A stretch of 64,000 bases of DNA. Origin: Zygaena filipendulae. Lineage: Eukaryota > Arthropoda > Insecta > Lepidoptera > Zygaenidae. The notes below the pieces were generated by a model that saw only the letters and a list, made by a program, of their open reading frames with translations, was not told the origin of the DNA and ran no database searches. Both the position numbers and the translations under genes were made by a program. This document shows positions 32,069-45,630 of this stretch, piece by piece. How positions within the stretch are numbered: position 1 is the first letter of the stretch; each line of letters opens with the position of its first letter. The stretch covers positions 3,675,501 through 3,739,500 of the forward strand of contig OU015675.1 in NCBI GenBank assembly GCA_907165275.2, given 5' to 3'.

Positions 32069-33636
32069 TATTTGCCAAAGACAATCTTAGTTCTAGTCTC
32101 GGCGGTATGGGACCTATGATGAATCTAGCTAGACGGTGTTAAAATTGACCGCGACATCAAATGCGTCAACTTACTGTACCTCGTCTTTATTGTCTTTTAT
32201 TTTATTGAACCTTTCGGCCAAAATTGAATTTGGTGGTTGAAAATTTTTCTTTATCGCAACGTTAGAGTTACTTAAATAAGCTCGTGTTCAATTTATTGCT
32301 CTCTGCTACAGCAGCGAGCGGGATCGTTTCCAAATTCGTTAACTTCCCTTCCTTTCATCCAGTTTTTAACTCTACGCCCCGATGTTTAAACTTTAAACAT
32401 CCTCCGAAAGTTAGTTTAGAATTTCTCTCGCTACAAAACAACAATAGATTACTTGCAGTTAAACTAACTTACATAATTAAATCGTTTTGTTTGTATTTAG
32501 CAGCTTCCGTATAGAACGTCTTAAAATGATTTAACTACGTATTAAAATACCTAGTTTTTAGGTACTTTGATTATTTAGGTACTTCGAGAATCGAATACAT
32601 ATAAAAATCTTGGGTCACAGTGTTTGTTATCGAACTCCTCCGAAACGGCTCCTTGATTTATGAATTTTTTTGTGGATATTTGGTAGATCTGAGAATAGGT
32701 TGTAGGCTATTTTTTATACCCTTAGGTGATAAGATATTCATATAGCATGTCAATTTACATCTATGGAATACTAAGTCACCGTAGATATACAGAGATGGAA
32801 TCAAATAATAGATTATTAGTAGAATACGGGTATAACATCTCGTAATAGGCGCAGTGGTGTAGTCGATTATCGAGTGAGGATCTTGACAGATCCCATAATG
32901 GGATCCGAGGACCGACTACTCAATTATCAGCGGGAGGGTCTCGCCTATATTCCTAAAGCATTGCTGAGAAGGATCACCAAAATTTTTGTAAGGATAAAAA
33001 TACAGACATAATTTTTTATATCTATTCTGGCTGGATATTCGTAGCTGTGATATAATTAACACCAAACCTACCGAGTACCGACATTTTATATATATTATAA
33101 TTATATTTTTACCAATGGCGGTCAAATAACCACTTTTTATATTAAATATTATATGTACATTCTATCAGTACATGTGATTATCAGGAAGAACGAAAGAAGA
33201 AGATAAATGTTTAAAAAGAATTATCAATATAATATAGAGAGAGTAAGTAGTGCAGTAAGTGCAAAAAAAGTAAAAATTGGAATTTAACAATTTTGACTAA
33301 AGTCTCAAAAGCGATCATTTGACCGCTCGTAAGTTTGGTTGGTATTAGTTATTGATGACTTAATAAAAAAAGGCAGTGTATTAATATTGTGAAGTGTGAT
33401 GCGTAAGAATTAAAATTATTTAAGTACATTAGCACGTACGTGTTAATTAAGACATTATTATTTATGTAACAAAAAATGTATATGTACCTAATAACCTTTT
33501 CTAGTTAAACCTTATTAAATACTATGAAACTTATAATAACCTCTACAAATATATTTCGGACATATCGTTATGTAAGTATTTAATTGCTCACATGTCAGTA
33601 CATGTGATGATGATGAGACTGCTCAGGTGTACATAA
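32069..33636. other. Intergenic, no gene seen
   Basis: AT-rich. Around 32848-32945, a GGCGCAGTGGTGTAGTCGA word with short palindromes (GATCCCATAATGGGATC) may be a decayed SINE. A small ORF at 32284-32514 has no family resemblance. Confidence 0.4.
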
Positions 33637-33832
33637 TCCTATATATTAAGTATAAACGCAAAAGTTTGTAAGAGTTTGTCACTCTTTCACGCAAAAACTA
33701 CTGAATGGATTTAAATGAAACTTTACAATAATATAGCTTATACATCAGATTAACACATAGGGTACTTTTTATCAAGGAATTCCCGCGGGAACTCTGAAAT
33801 TAACGCGGGTGAAACCGCGGGGGCACAACTGG
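33637..33832 (+). mobile_element. Helitron-like copy, full length
   Basis: TCCTATATATTAAGTATAAAC start; GGAATTCCCGCGGGAACTC; CGCGGGTGAAACCGCGGGGGC stem-loop region, ending CTGG (fits CTRR). Confidence 0.75.
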
Positions 33833-34661
33833 TACATAACATAATAGGGTCTCAAATAGCAGCCTATCTCGTTTTATAGTTCTTAAAAGCTTTTATTTAA
33901 CTTGCATTGCAATTGTATGTACATACCTATGTAACTCTGTAGGTATGTTAATTCGGGTGGAATCTTGCAACTCAATTTTGAAGCAGATAACTTCAACCGA
34001 TTGAGCTGAAATTTTGTATACACGTTTAGTTTAGACGAAAATGCATAGTTTATTCTATTTAGCACATTTGAATACAAGTTTAATTTAAAAAACTTATTTT
34101 TTTTTTAAATTCTTATTTAAGGAACAATGCAGGTTGCACAAAATACTTCTGCTCGATCTCAACCATGCAGAGTAGGTACGTGCTCAGTTTCAGGTGATTA
34201 AATTTCTAAACTGTCCGAAATAATTTGTAACCGTGTGGCCACCCCAAAATTAGGCTTGATCGGCAAGCCCGATTCAGTTATCCGTTAGTTTCCTTCGGCA
34301 TTGATGACACGTCAGCCGAAATGTGCCCAACGCTTAATGGCATCACATCTACATTAGAAATTACTCAGAGAATTATGTGCTACCATATTATTTAGTGAGT
34401 AAATTTACACAAAATTTTACCATTTCCAAAATTTTAAGTTTTGTATATAACGAAGACAAAAAACACGGCTGTTTTGTAATTGCGCGCACCTATAACACGC
34501 TAGGTTACGATAGGTTTTAACTGTGATCAAGTCAAATGGCATCCATATCCCCAATATCCGATGCGCGAACATCCAACTTTTCTCGGTAATACACAAAACG
34601 TCATCGGCCGTTAATTGAACTGCTGATTAGAGTAGTTAACTGCAATATACGTATATACAGA

Positions 34662-34858
34662 CTAGCTGTTCCCTGCGGTTTCACTGGCGTCAATTTCAGA
34701 GTTCGAGCGGGAATTCCGGTATAACAGTACCCTTTGTCCTTCTCTGCACCCCCGACCACGTATTTGTAAAATTAACAATGATCGTTTGAGTAGTTAGGAA
34801 TTGAAAGCGTAACAAACAAACAAACCAATAAACTCACATTCGCATTCATATGGAAGGA
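34662..34858 (-). mobile_element. Helitron-like copy, full length
   Basis: CTAGCTGTTCCCTGCGGTTT start, GAGCGGGAATTCCGGTATAA, AACAAACAAACAAACCAATA and terminal GGA. Confidence 0.75.
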
Positions 34859-36699
34859 TTAGACTACTGCACGCACTCTACGTTACTTAACTTCTTTTTA
34901 AATAGCATTCAGTATTATCTTACTATCTCATTCTATTTGCAAGTTTCAGATCCAATCACTTCTGATTGGCGGTCCTCCACCGTCCTCAAATATTCAAGAC
35001 TGCCGACATAACAAGCGAGACCACACACAAGCCGTCCGCATACAAAACAACGCCAATTAGCGTCCGACTGATTGGGGCCGAAGTGATTTGAGACCGAACG
35101 GAAGTTGAATCGGAGATTGCGAAATCTATATTTCCTTTAATGTTTAGAAAAACCTTTTTGTAACCCTATAGGTAGGTAAGAAATATTTATTTGTGGAACC
35201 TAGCTAGTAGCTAGGCTGATGTAAAGATTAATTTGTTTTATTTGTTTTATGTGGCTGTATTTTTCAAATAATTAATGAATAAAAGAATAATCTGACTGAC
35301 TGCTGTATTATCATGATGGGTAGAAACTACTGATGTTAGAAACTTGAAAAGAATATAGACTTATACCGAAATAATTAGTAACAAAGGATTTATAAGGAGA
35401 TACATATGATATTAAAACTGCCAAGATCCATGTCAAAAAATTGTTGAGAAAAAACTGTGTTCCCATAATATTTTTTTTATATTAATTAAGTATAATAATA
35501 ATTATATTAATCAAATTGTATGCCTATATTATATTACGCTGTGCACTCACCACTCGCTTCTCGTTTCTGTCTACAACTCTCTAACTTCCTAAAGGTTGCC
35601 TTGAAAAGATTGCCCTTTAGCAATAAGGCCGCCTTTTTCTCTATTCTTTCTTCCTATTTTATTTGTTAATTCTTTATGTTTCTTCTGGGGTTATAAAGTA
35701 TATTTGAATTTGTATAATTTTAAAGTTAAAATCTACGTTTTTACTCGCAGAACCTCATGACATAAACTTCATCTTTGTCAAGTTTTGTCTTAAATCCTTT
35801 CAACTACTAATTTAATTGAGTCACAAATATACATAGTAATCGAATAGTCTAAAAATTTATTACAACAAAAGTAGCTTTAGGTACTAAAAAAACTGTCCCA
35901 TAAAAACTACACATCAAATTATAATGGAATATCGACGCATATTTATTTGCTAACGTGAACATTTTGTAAATATTATGGGTAGTACTTACTACGTATACTA
36001 AGACGCGATACTAAATTTTTTCCATGAATCAGCCTCGAGACTTATTGAGCTACTTAGGAATAATTGCTATATTATTATATATACTATTTACCCCAACAAC
36101 AACAATAACACACGAAACAAGTAAATAAGGATAGACACAAATAAAACGGCGCCCAACAAATTCTTTCTTAACAATTCTTTAAAACACGAGTGGGCTATAT
36201 TCCCGCCGCATCTTCGACCCATTACACACAGTGCCGTAATCCGGCCGCGTCACCCAATGCATTGTAATGTCACATTTAGCCGCTCCGACGGTTCCATCCG
36301 GCTCTCGGACAGTGAAGACGCGCCTTTATAGCTTACTTACGTCTCTCAACCGTAAATAAAGGCAGACTTGCAATTGAAAAAAAAATGTTTTATTTTCATA
36401 TTTATTTAAACGTTTTCGGTATATGGACATAGATAAGCAATAGTGTGTTAACCCGCACAACAGAAATTTTGAGTAAATAGTATTTTAAAATTATAGCGCC
36501 CTTTTTTGTCAACATTTTTTTATGTTCAACATATTGTTGGTATTTAAACAATGTAATAAGGTGAACATAATGAAAAAAACGTTCTTTAACGCGCAATAAT
36601 GCGTTCTGTAGCAATAATTTAACTTTCTGGGTTAACATGTTATCGCTTAGCGGTGTCCATAACTAACTTATTCGATTAACTTATTCCAATTATAAAAGA
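34859..36699. other. Intergenic; retroelement tail and GC-richer stretches
   Basis: 34975-35110 and 36180-36360 are GC-richer and not obviously repetitive. 35560-35720 is a retrotransposon 3' end (separate entry). No coding signal. Confidence 0.4.
35560..35720 (+). repeat. Non-LTR retrotransposon 3'-end fragment
   Basis: GAAAAGATTGCCCTTTAGCAATAAGGCCGCC (split here as GATTGCCCTTTAGC and AATAAGGCCGCC), then TAAAGTATATTTGAATTTG, is the familiar 3' UTR of moth non-LTR elements. No coding part remains. Confidence 0.65.
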
Positions 36700-36916
36700 C
36701 TAGCTGTGCCCCGCGGTTTCACCCGCGGTAATTTTGGAGTTCCTGCGGGAATTCTAGGATAAAAAGTACCCTATGTCCTTCTCTGTACCCCTGAAAATGT
36801 GCATGACAAATTTCATCTAAATCCGTTCAGCCGTTTTTGCGTGATTGAGTAACAAACATCCGAACATCTAAACATCCAAACATCCACACTTTCTCATTTA
36901 TAATATTATAGTAGGA
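36700..36916 (-). mobile_element. Helitron-like copy, full length, best-preserved ends
   Basis: CTAGCTGTGCCCCGCGG, hairpin CGCGGTTTCACCCGCG, CCTGCGGGAATTCTAGGAT, ATCCGTTCAGCCGTTTTTGC and TATAATATTATAGTAGGA. Confidence 0.8.
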
Positions 36917-39900
36917 TTAAAAAATTATAAAGAAAATTGATTATTGACGTAAAACGCGGCCGACCAATCAGATCCTTTATCAAATCAGGTCATTAAATGA
37001 AAGGAAATGAAAGGTATGAAATCAAGGTCATCTAAGTTTTTCTCTATGTATTTTTTTATTTAATTATATTTATAAGTTACATGTAAGCTTGAATTATCAA
37101 GAATTTCAATACGTCCCTCGTCACATCGAAAGAAAATAACGTAAAACATCAAGAAAAAATTAAAACAATGTGTAAAATAAATCACATATTTCAAAGAAAG
37201 TCAAAGAAAACATCCATGAATACGAATGCAACTCTCACCTCTAGCTACTTATTAGCAAAGTTAGTTCGAATAAATTGAAATGGTAGGTATATTTTTTATT
37301 CAATATTATAATGCCTACTCGATTATTTGTATTTTTCTTACTAAGTTTAAGAAATATAGCAAAGTTACCATAAAGGTACCATCACACTATCATTATTCTC
37401 ACGGAAGATATAAAAAAATGTAGCAAGCGTTTCTAAAAACACTCTTTGTACAAAGAAACAGTAAAAATGTATTTGACTTCGTCAGCGAATTCCCTTTGCA
37501 CTCTCCATTTTTCTCTCCCTCGCAGGGCGAGCGATCAAAGAATCGTTGTCAATATAACAAATAATTAGGAAACGCCTGTCCGTCGTTACGTCGTTAACAA
37601 AGGAATGTCTACTGTTGTCGGCTACTATTTGTCAATTCGTCCGTCTTCTTTTTTATTGGCTTTGTCGCCATATTTTATTGCGCTCGCTCGAGTTCCGCAT
37701 ATCTAAAATAAATAGTATGGGCATGAAATAAAGTACCTATATATTTTGATTGAAATCAGCTCACAGAATTTGTCACGAATAGAAAAAAAACACACAATTT
37801 TGAAAAAATTGAAATCAGTAAAATATGTTTTCTGAAAGAAAAAAAGAACAATTATAAAACCTCGTAACAAAATGAAGAGGGTAACAAAGGCACGTACATA
37901 TAATTTAGACGAGTTACCTGTAGTTAGTCCCAAACGGCTGCACGTACATTGAATGTATTGAAAAGACGCGAGGCCCGGCGTCCGAGTAAGCTGGTGACCT
38001 GGAAACAGCTGCAAGTGGCGGAGCGTGGGACAAAAGCGAAGTCACTCCACTTAATGCATTGCTGTTCTTTTACCTATCTACACTTAGGGGCGCTGGCTTA
38101 CCCATACCCTTACTATTTGCGGTAGTGAATTTAAAGTGAGAAAACTTATTTTTGGTTCACTGTTGTGTTAAAGTAACGTGCCTCCTCTCGAAATTCTTGA
38201 AGCTTATGAAGCTTTCCTTTATCATTCAACATCGGACCTCAATGCCTTTATCCGTGCCTTTATCTCACTCGTTTGTGTGAGTAATAGACCTTACGCCTTA
38301 CCACTGTTAGTGCCATAGGCAGAGGGAGTTATGAGTTACACAGGCCTAGAACAGCAGTTCCCTTCATACTCTTCAATAGATAGGATGTTGCCGATATCCA
38401 TATTGCAGATTAATCTCCGGTTTCTGACTGACAGATTTGAAGCTTGTCTCAAATGGAAACTAACACGTTAAAATTTTCAAATTTTTTGCAACTTGCATAG
38501 CACATTTATGACGCACAAGCCTCACACAAGTTCAAACGAAGCTAAATTAGAAAATCTATCTCAAGTAGGTACCTATAGTGTTTTAAAGTGAAACTTTTAC
38601 CGCTTCATTTTACTTAATTTTGACTTTCAGCAGTCCTATAGGTAGGTACTTAAAAATTACCCATAAATAATATTATGAAGACATTTTGTTTGCAACAAAC
38701 ACTATGTAAATGTTAAGTGAAGCTTATCATAATATATCTATTAATGAAAATTTCATCTAAATCGGATAGGCCATTTCTGAGATTAGCGTGCACAAACGCA
38801 CAGACAAACAGATGAACTGATGAAAAAAATTCTAACGATCATTGTATGGGGTGCTATTGCGTTTATAAAGGTCCCAATCATATTTTTTCTCATATATCTT
38901 CCATGTACAGACAGCGATCCGTTACATTTTTATTATAATTATTTATAGATAATTACTATCGATAACTCGTAGTACCAACTACACATAGGTTATCCAAACA
39001 ACACGTCTCAAGGGAGCTATCTTAATTTTTAGCTCGCTAGCGAATGTATAGTGCTTTAGTGTCAGGTTCTAAAACGCTTTACAGCTTAAAATCGACTACA
39101 ATCGCCGCCTTAATGGCTGAACGTCGAGTTAATTAACATTGCCTATGCATGAGAGTATAGGTGTAGATATTATGAAGTATTATAACTATTTAGTTTCTAG
39201 GTGTAAACGGTTTGGTCTTGGCAGGTTAGTGTATACGTATATATGTATGTATAAAATACGCGTACCTATAAAAAAGTGCAGAACTCGAAAATAGTCAATG
39301 GATGGACAAGAAGTTTTGTCAGGTTATTGTATTTATCCCGAAATTCCCACAGCAATCGGATTTTCTTGAAATTTACTGAGACATTTTTTATTCTTCCAAT
39401 ACTCGTCTTTACTAGAAAAAAAAAAAGAATATTCTTAGCTGCTACATGGGCCAAAGCATGCATGAACTTTGCTCTATTAAAAAAAAAAAAAAACCGGAAC
39501 GTCATCAATAGATTTTTTCGTTAATTTTCCGCTGCGAAAAACTAATTCGGTATGGGGAATGTATTATAGGAAATAAATAGGTACGTTTTTTTTGTTAAAT
39601 TTGTAAATACATAGAATCTGCTTAAGGTGGATCTTCAGGGCTAGTTTTCATACGAATTAGTCACTTATTGTGATAGTCACCTCACTTCTTTTGTTTATGG
39701 CTTTTATTGTAATGAGAGAAACAATTTGACTAATTATTTCAAGTTAGATATTCAAACCTCCAAGTTTTGTTTTATAAATCAAAAATTGAAGACAATTTAG
39801 TTAGGTAATGTAATTTTCAGTGCAATTTTGAACTTATTGAAATGAAACGATATATTTATAGCAGACTAAATTGGATAGATCGAAGAAAAAACAATTTGTA

Positions 39901-41610
39901 TTTTATTTATACCCAAATTGTAGTTTGGAAACCTTTGACACAAATAATAGGTGTTAGAGTTTTTTATCGATGATGTTATTATTAAGGAAGGTTTTTATAA
40001 TGAGAGATTCGTGAATGTTCCAATAAATAGTATTTTATCGAGTACCTACTAAGAAGATTAATAAGTCCTATGCGAGATATTGTGTTGCAAATTCAAATAA
40101 ACTCCCGATTTAATAAACAGAAATATTGTATGGAGTTTATAACGCCATTGTCGTCGAAGCAGAAACCGTTTCACCTCGCTCGAGCCAATTTGCGCATGGA
40201 ATAAATAATTCCAAAGGTGCTACCAACATAGATATGTAATAAATTCGACTTTGCGTTCCAGTGGAATTGGATATGTTGTGAGAAAAATAGCGTGTTCGAG
40301 ATATACAATATATAGCGTCGTGGAAATACCTAAGTGGAAAATTGAAATGTCTCCTAGATATATCGCGCCAGTCATCTTAGAATTTCGACTTCGAAGTGTG
40401 ATTGATGATCGAAATTTGTCAATTACTGTTCCTCGCAGCTTCACTTCGATTAGTTCTTGCATCAGCTATACCTACTCTTGATTTCTGTTAGATTTAATAG
40501 AAGATTTTAAAACCATAGCCAACCATGGATTCAAAAGCTTGAATTTCGGGATTGCCTAGGAAATTGTTCTAGAATATGGAAATCAAAATAATAACGTGCG
40601 TTGTGTATGTTTAAAATAACACAACATAGCTATAATAAAAATCCAACTTCCGTCAAAAAGACCTTTGTACTTACCTACCCATTGGAAGGAACAAAATATA
40701 TTTCCTTTTCAATTGAAAAACGAAGCCTATTCAAATTCAATCCTTATAAAAGATAGGCTTTTTACGATTTACCTTCTCTATTCGACTATTTTACTTTGTC
40801 ATGTCACATATTATATGGGGGAACAATCTGGGACCGTTGAAGGAACGATCACATCCCCTAGGGTCCACTCGGACCTTCGTGTCCCATTCAGAAAGGGGCC
40901 CGGGCACGTACTCACACTTTATTTGTTAAGTGCCCTATAACTTTATTTGTTGGTATTTAAATTATACCATCGGGAATAAATGCCCAGGGAATAATGCCCA
41001 GTCATAAATACTATTAGGAAATCTGAACTTAGGAGTTTGTGGTAAAACACCTACAATATATATACACCTACAGTATATATCGCTGGTTTAATAACCTATA
41101 CCGGCTCACCAACTGTTTGATGAAAGCCCTTACAGGCATCATAAAAGCCATTTTTTTTCTATTTCAAGAGAACCGATAGAGGAATATGTAAATAAGGGTA
41201 AATAATATACATTAAATGATAACTCTACAAAATTATGCATCAAATGCAAATTAATTTGGAAATCATAAAGTTCTCGAGAGCGAACTCATGACTCTATTTT
41301 ATACATAAAAAATATATAAAAAAATTAAATGACGCAAAGATTTTTCTCGCACAAAGAGTTCAAAATGTAGCTAGTTACTAGTAATAAATCGTTAATTAAA
41401 TTTCTCGTCACAAAGTGGATAAAAACTCAACGTTAAGTAGCTTAACAGTCTTTTGCAGTTGACTGAAGCTTGTTAACCAGTCGACTGGCTGGGTAACTAG
41501 CTCTCTACGCTGAACATTACTGTTGACGTTGATACAAGTCTGTGTGCATTAGTTAGACAGCAAATAAAGCTATGGGCTCTTATTCACATAACACGTCGCA
41601 CCAAAAGAAT
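36917..41610. other. Gene-free interval with possible regulatory DNA
   Basis: No protein-coding exon recognised. 37480-37700 is a GC-richer, non-repetitive stretch with AACAAAGG and CCATATTTTATTG words, a candidate regulatory element. 38735-38870 is a repeat. 40850-40920 is GC-rich around GGGGCCCGGGC. ORFs on both strands at 39266-39524 and 40220-40481 overlap each other and look random. Confidence 0.4.
38735..38870 (+). repeat. Interspersed repeat fragment
   Basis: Contains AAATTTCATCTAAATCGGAT, TTTCTGAGATTAGCGTGCAC and AACGCACAGACAAACAG, words of a common insect non-autonomous repeat. Ends undefined. Confidence 0.5.
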
Positions 41611-41938
41611 GGGCAATGTGGACTAATTTTTATTTTTAAGTCCGTCTTGTAGATTATTAAAAAATATTGGACACGTATTTTTTATTTTTTTACGTAATCA
41701 AAAAAGAACGGCGATATATTGAGTTGAAATTTCGCGTGACGTCACTATTCTGACAGTTTGTATGGCGGTTTTAGTGGTTAGTGACGTCACGACCCCCTCA
41801 CCCTAAACTTTAATGTGCTTTATCTCTGTATATTTTAATTTATTTAAAAAAAGCAAAAAATACGTGTCTATTGTTTTTTTTTATTTTCTAACTGACTGAC
41901 TAATTAGAATTTTGATTTTCAAAAGTAGTCCACATCCC
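41611..41938. mobile_element. MITE, second copy of the 31.75 kb family
   Basis: Ends GGGCAATGTGGAC and (inverted) GGGATGTGGAC. Internal words TATTGGACACGTATTTTTT, GGCGGTTTTAGTGGTTAGTG and TACGTGTCTATTG match the other copy. This copy has GTGACGTCAC where the other has GTGACGCAC. Flanks are not a clear TA. Confidence 0.72.
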
Positions 41939-42239
41939 AATTGTTTCTCCTTCGTGATCAAAGAAGTTCAAATTAAAATAAATATTTTCTACTCACCTGT
42001 GTGTCATGACGAACACAAAAAAAAAATAATTTCTAATATTTTGGCATCTGGAGTGGTTATATTTCGGTGGGTGTATTTCGAATCTATAATATATTATTAT
42101 CTAAGCACATCTGTTATATGCACTTTACAATTATTATGCTAAAACATTATAGCCCAAAATATGTCGCGCGCCAAAAATCGCCAAGACATACAAAAATTGT
42201 TTTATAATATATATGCTGTGTTGGTTTTTTCTGAATAAA

Positions 42240-43250
42240 TATTCCTTTTATTATGTTTATTTATTTATTTATTTTTTTTTTATCATTTATTTCACATTAT
42301 CAATTTCATAGTTATATTACTAATAAAAATGTCAGAGGATAATATGATCGTCAATAATAAAATAATAATAATAATAAAATAATAAAAGTATCATAATAAG
42401 AATGTCAATAATTATAAAAATAATAAAAATGTCATTTAAATCAAAAAATGAACATGTCAAAAATGTAAAAATAAAGATTATAAATCGATCAATCGATTTT
42501 GTACAAATATTCATTTAAACAATAAAATTCGCTATCCAACAAAAGATTCTTCAGCTGGCGGTAGAAAGTTTCGTCAGATGTATTTTTTAAACTAGCGGGT
42601 AGTTTCTCATAAAGAATTGGGCCAATCACACGCGGGTTTCTAGTGGCCAGTTTAGTCCGGTGGGGGACACTCGCTAGTCTTCCCGCATTACGCAAAGATC
42701 GCCCTCCACACTCTCGAAGACTGAAATTTGCTATATTTTTGCGGACATAGGAAATGATCTCGAATAGGTACAGACTTGTCATTGTCATTATGCGGTGTTT
42801 AGTGAAGAGTGTCCTACAGGTTTGCCGTTGTTTTATACCTGCGATAATGCGAAGCGCGCGCTTTTGAAGAACAAAAACGCGATTGGAGTCTGTCGAGTTT
42901 CCCCACAACAATATACCGTATGACATCAGTGAGTGAAAATGTGCATAGTAAGTCTGTCTTAGTACGGCACTGGAGACGAGTGGGCGCAATTTTCGCAGAG
43001 CGTAAGCTGCACTACTAAGTTTGTCACAGAGTGTCTGTATGTGGTTTTTACAGTTAATATGTGAGTCCAGTGTATAACCAAGAAATCTGCACGCGTGACT
43101 GATCGGAATAGGGCTATCTATGCAAACAGGTAGTTCAACTGCTTTAGCCGAAAATAGCATTAGGGTGGACTTTGTTGAGTTGAGGATAAGTCCATTTGAT
43201 GAAAACCATTCACGTCTTTGAATTAACCCATGGAGAGACAACCGTGTCCC
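42240..43250 (-). mobile_element. 5'-truncated non-LTR retrotransposon (Jockey/CR1-like)
   Basis: On the minus strand an ORF fragment (43241-42489) is followed by an AT-rich 3' UTR and a TAAA-repeat tail (42246-42266). The 5' end is cut inside reverse transcriptase near 43250, typical of incomplete target-primed reverse transcription. Confidence 0.82.
42489..43241 (-). pseudogene. Reverse transcriptase C-terminal fragment of a non-LTR element
   Basis: About 250 residues, no internal stop. RFLGYTLDSHINCKNHI, SYGILLWGNSTDSNRVFVLQ and KRALRIIAGIK are the thumb and post-thumb words of Jockey/CR1-type reverse transcriptases. The catalytic palm with YADD is missing because of 5' truncation, so it cannot be active. 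Confidence 0.85.
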
Positions 43251-43713
43251 ATCACTTGTTCTTGATGTTGTGTATTGGTGATAATAGAGTCGGAACTATA
43301 TGGGTCGGTTTATTATTATTCCGGATTCCGGAACGAGGCTGTCCGGGGTCCGGTCCACGTCCGGACGCAGATTGCGCTAAGACGGCGCCGATATTTTACG
43401 ACACACCCACTGTATTATATTGAAAATATAGAAAGGAAGGGACGAAACAATATAGGGAACAGATTGAAACGTGTCACCATATACCTAATCACAGAACTTC
43501 ACATGTGTGTTTGTTACAAGATATTCCGGTGTTGCCACAGAAAATTTAGAGGATCTTTGGGAATGTTAGAAAAAATTCGTTATGAGCTTTCCTTAAAAAT
43601 CGTTCGTTTGGTTGTTAATAGGTGGCGCTGTAACACACAAAGATTCAGTTTTGGTCTGACACTTTTCACTAATAGGTAAGTACTTACAAAACTTTTTGTC
43701 ACTACACACTGTT

Positions 43714-44234
43714 TAGCTAGGGAGCTGGTGGCAATTTAGGTACATATATTATGATTTCATCGTTGTTAATACCAAGACGTAATGTAGTCTGGACTTATAT
43801 TAACTAGAAAAAATAAGTGGCGAGCTCAGGTAGCTCTGATTTTTTTTTATAAATAATTTTGAAATTGTAATTTAATAAAAAACCATATTAAATTATACTA
43901 TCGTTTCTGCCATCAATTATATCTTATTAAATACGTTTCATAGATAGTGAAATTAAAGCTGAATGAAGAAAAACTCCCACCATCCTGACTTCTGCCAGCT
44001 TTAATTTCACTATCTATGAAACGTATTTAATAAGATATAATTAATGGCAGAAACGATAATATAATTTAATATGTTTTTTTTTATTACAATTTCAAAATTA
44101 TTCATAAAAAGAATCAGAGCTACCTGAGCTCGCCACCTATTTTTTCTCTAGTTAATACAAGTCCAGACTACATTACGTCTTGGTATCAACGACGATGAAA
44201 TCATATACCTAAATTGCCGCCAGCTCCGTAGCTA
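43714..44234. mobile_element. Long foldback element (about 240-bp arms, 36-bp loop)
   Basis: Left arm 43714-43960 is the near-perfect inverted complement of 43997-44234. Examples are TAGCTAGGGAGCTGGTGGC against its partner GCCGCCAGCTCCGTAGCTA, and TTTCATAGATAGTGAAATTA inverted near the centre. A few mismatches and an A/T-run difference are the only changes. Transcribed, it would form one long hairpin. No ORF. Likely a foldback-type MITE; family not identified. Confidence 0.88.
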
Positions 44235-45630
44235 TTATTAAACCGGTTTTTTATATGACTATAGTTTGAGTATATAAAATTTGGTAATTGTGATGTAGAT
44301 TGCAAACTGAAGACAGACAGGCTATTTTTTATCTCAAAACAAAAGAAAAATGGCGAGTGAAGCTGCAGAGAATACTTAGTATACTAGTACACATCATTAT
44401 TTCAATAGTAAATATATCACAATTCGGACAAGAATAGAAATAGAATAGAAATTTTTACTGTCTATAAAGTACATACATGAACCAAAATAAAAACAAAGGA
44501 AATGAAAATAAATCTGTTATTGTCTGTTACCAGTCGCAGCCGCACTATAAAACAAAATAAAATAAATTGAATTGGTTACAATATAAAAATATGTCATTCA
44601 AGCTATATTTAGCATCTGGAATGGGCACAGCTTAGCTACGATACATTGCTACGAACGTTTACCACAACAATAACAATATTTCAATGCTTTAATACTGGCA
44701 CAAAATGTTTTGCTGAACGAGATGCCTTCCCTAATGCTTATTTTCTTAACGCAATCAATGTACCTACTTCGCATTTAATTTGAATTTTATTGCTTTGTTT
44801 ATATACTTATCTATGACTTTATATTTCTATTTAAAACAGTAAATGAAATTGACTGTAAGTAGATATCTATAAGAAAATGAACTGACCTACAAAGGTATTG
44901 GAATAAATTTACAAAATATTCCGTAGAAAGAGGACACTTTCAGTTTGTTACGAATTTTCTATTTTCCGGGCAATTATTTTAAATTTTTTGTGTTTATTTT
45001 TTGAACGGTATTTTCAATAGGATTGACGTTCTATGTTATGTCATCGATGTAAAAAGAAAAATGCTCATGGCAGACATTCTTTTTTTTTTCAAAAATCACT
45101 ATAACACCATTTAAAATGTCCAAAAAGCTATAACGCTATAAGCACAAAATAGAGTTTCTATTCGTTACGATCACCGACGCGGTAGGCGTCCGCATTTTGC
45201 CATACAGGTAAGCCGCCAGGCATGACGTGGTGCAAACAGCTCCCGACCTGCGAAATATATTATTACTTATTCGGGAGAAAATATTATTGAAAATGCTCGC
45301 CGCCCGGGCCGACTGATTTGATTTGCGCCACTCCGGCACAAGAACCATTTCCTGGTTATTGGAATCAACAACAACACTTGAATGTGGCGCGGCATTAAAT
45401 CGAAGATGTTTGAATTTGTGCATGTGCCTAATAGTAATTTAGTTATTTTATGGTACCTATTGAAGTAAAAATTCTTTGGGCACGATAAGACAACACTTCG
45501 TTATTATTCGTTATTCGTTATCGCAATTTTGATAACTTCATAATTTTTCAGTTAAATTAATTACTTCGGTTAATATCAGGGAGTGTTGGAACACTAAAAA
45601 TAACATAAAAACTTGCTTTTAACTCTAATA
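44235..45630. other. Intergenic; one unrecognised GC-richer ORF
   Basis: Mostly AT-rich. A minus-strand ORF at 45136-45423 (95 codons, PEWRKSNQSARAASIFNN, TTSCLAAYLYGKMRT) has higher GC than its surroundings but no recognised domain. It may be a fragment of an old element. Confidence 0.35.

Noticed and set aside
42355..42430. Long AT-rich ORF with phenylalanine and isoleucine runs (42332-42514, minus)
   Set aside because: It is the low-complexity 3' UTR of the truncated non-LTR element.
43196..43679. Plus-strand ORFs up to 134 codons beside the truncated retrotransposon
   Set aside because: No domain or family resemblance, overlapping frames, and partly antisense to retrotransposon sequence.
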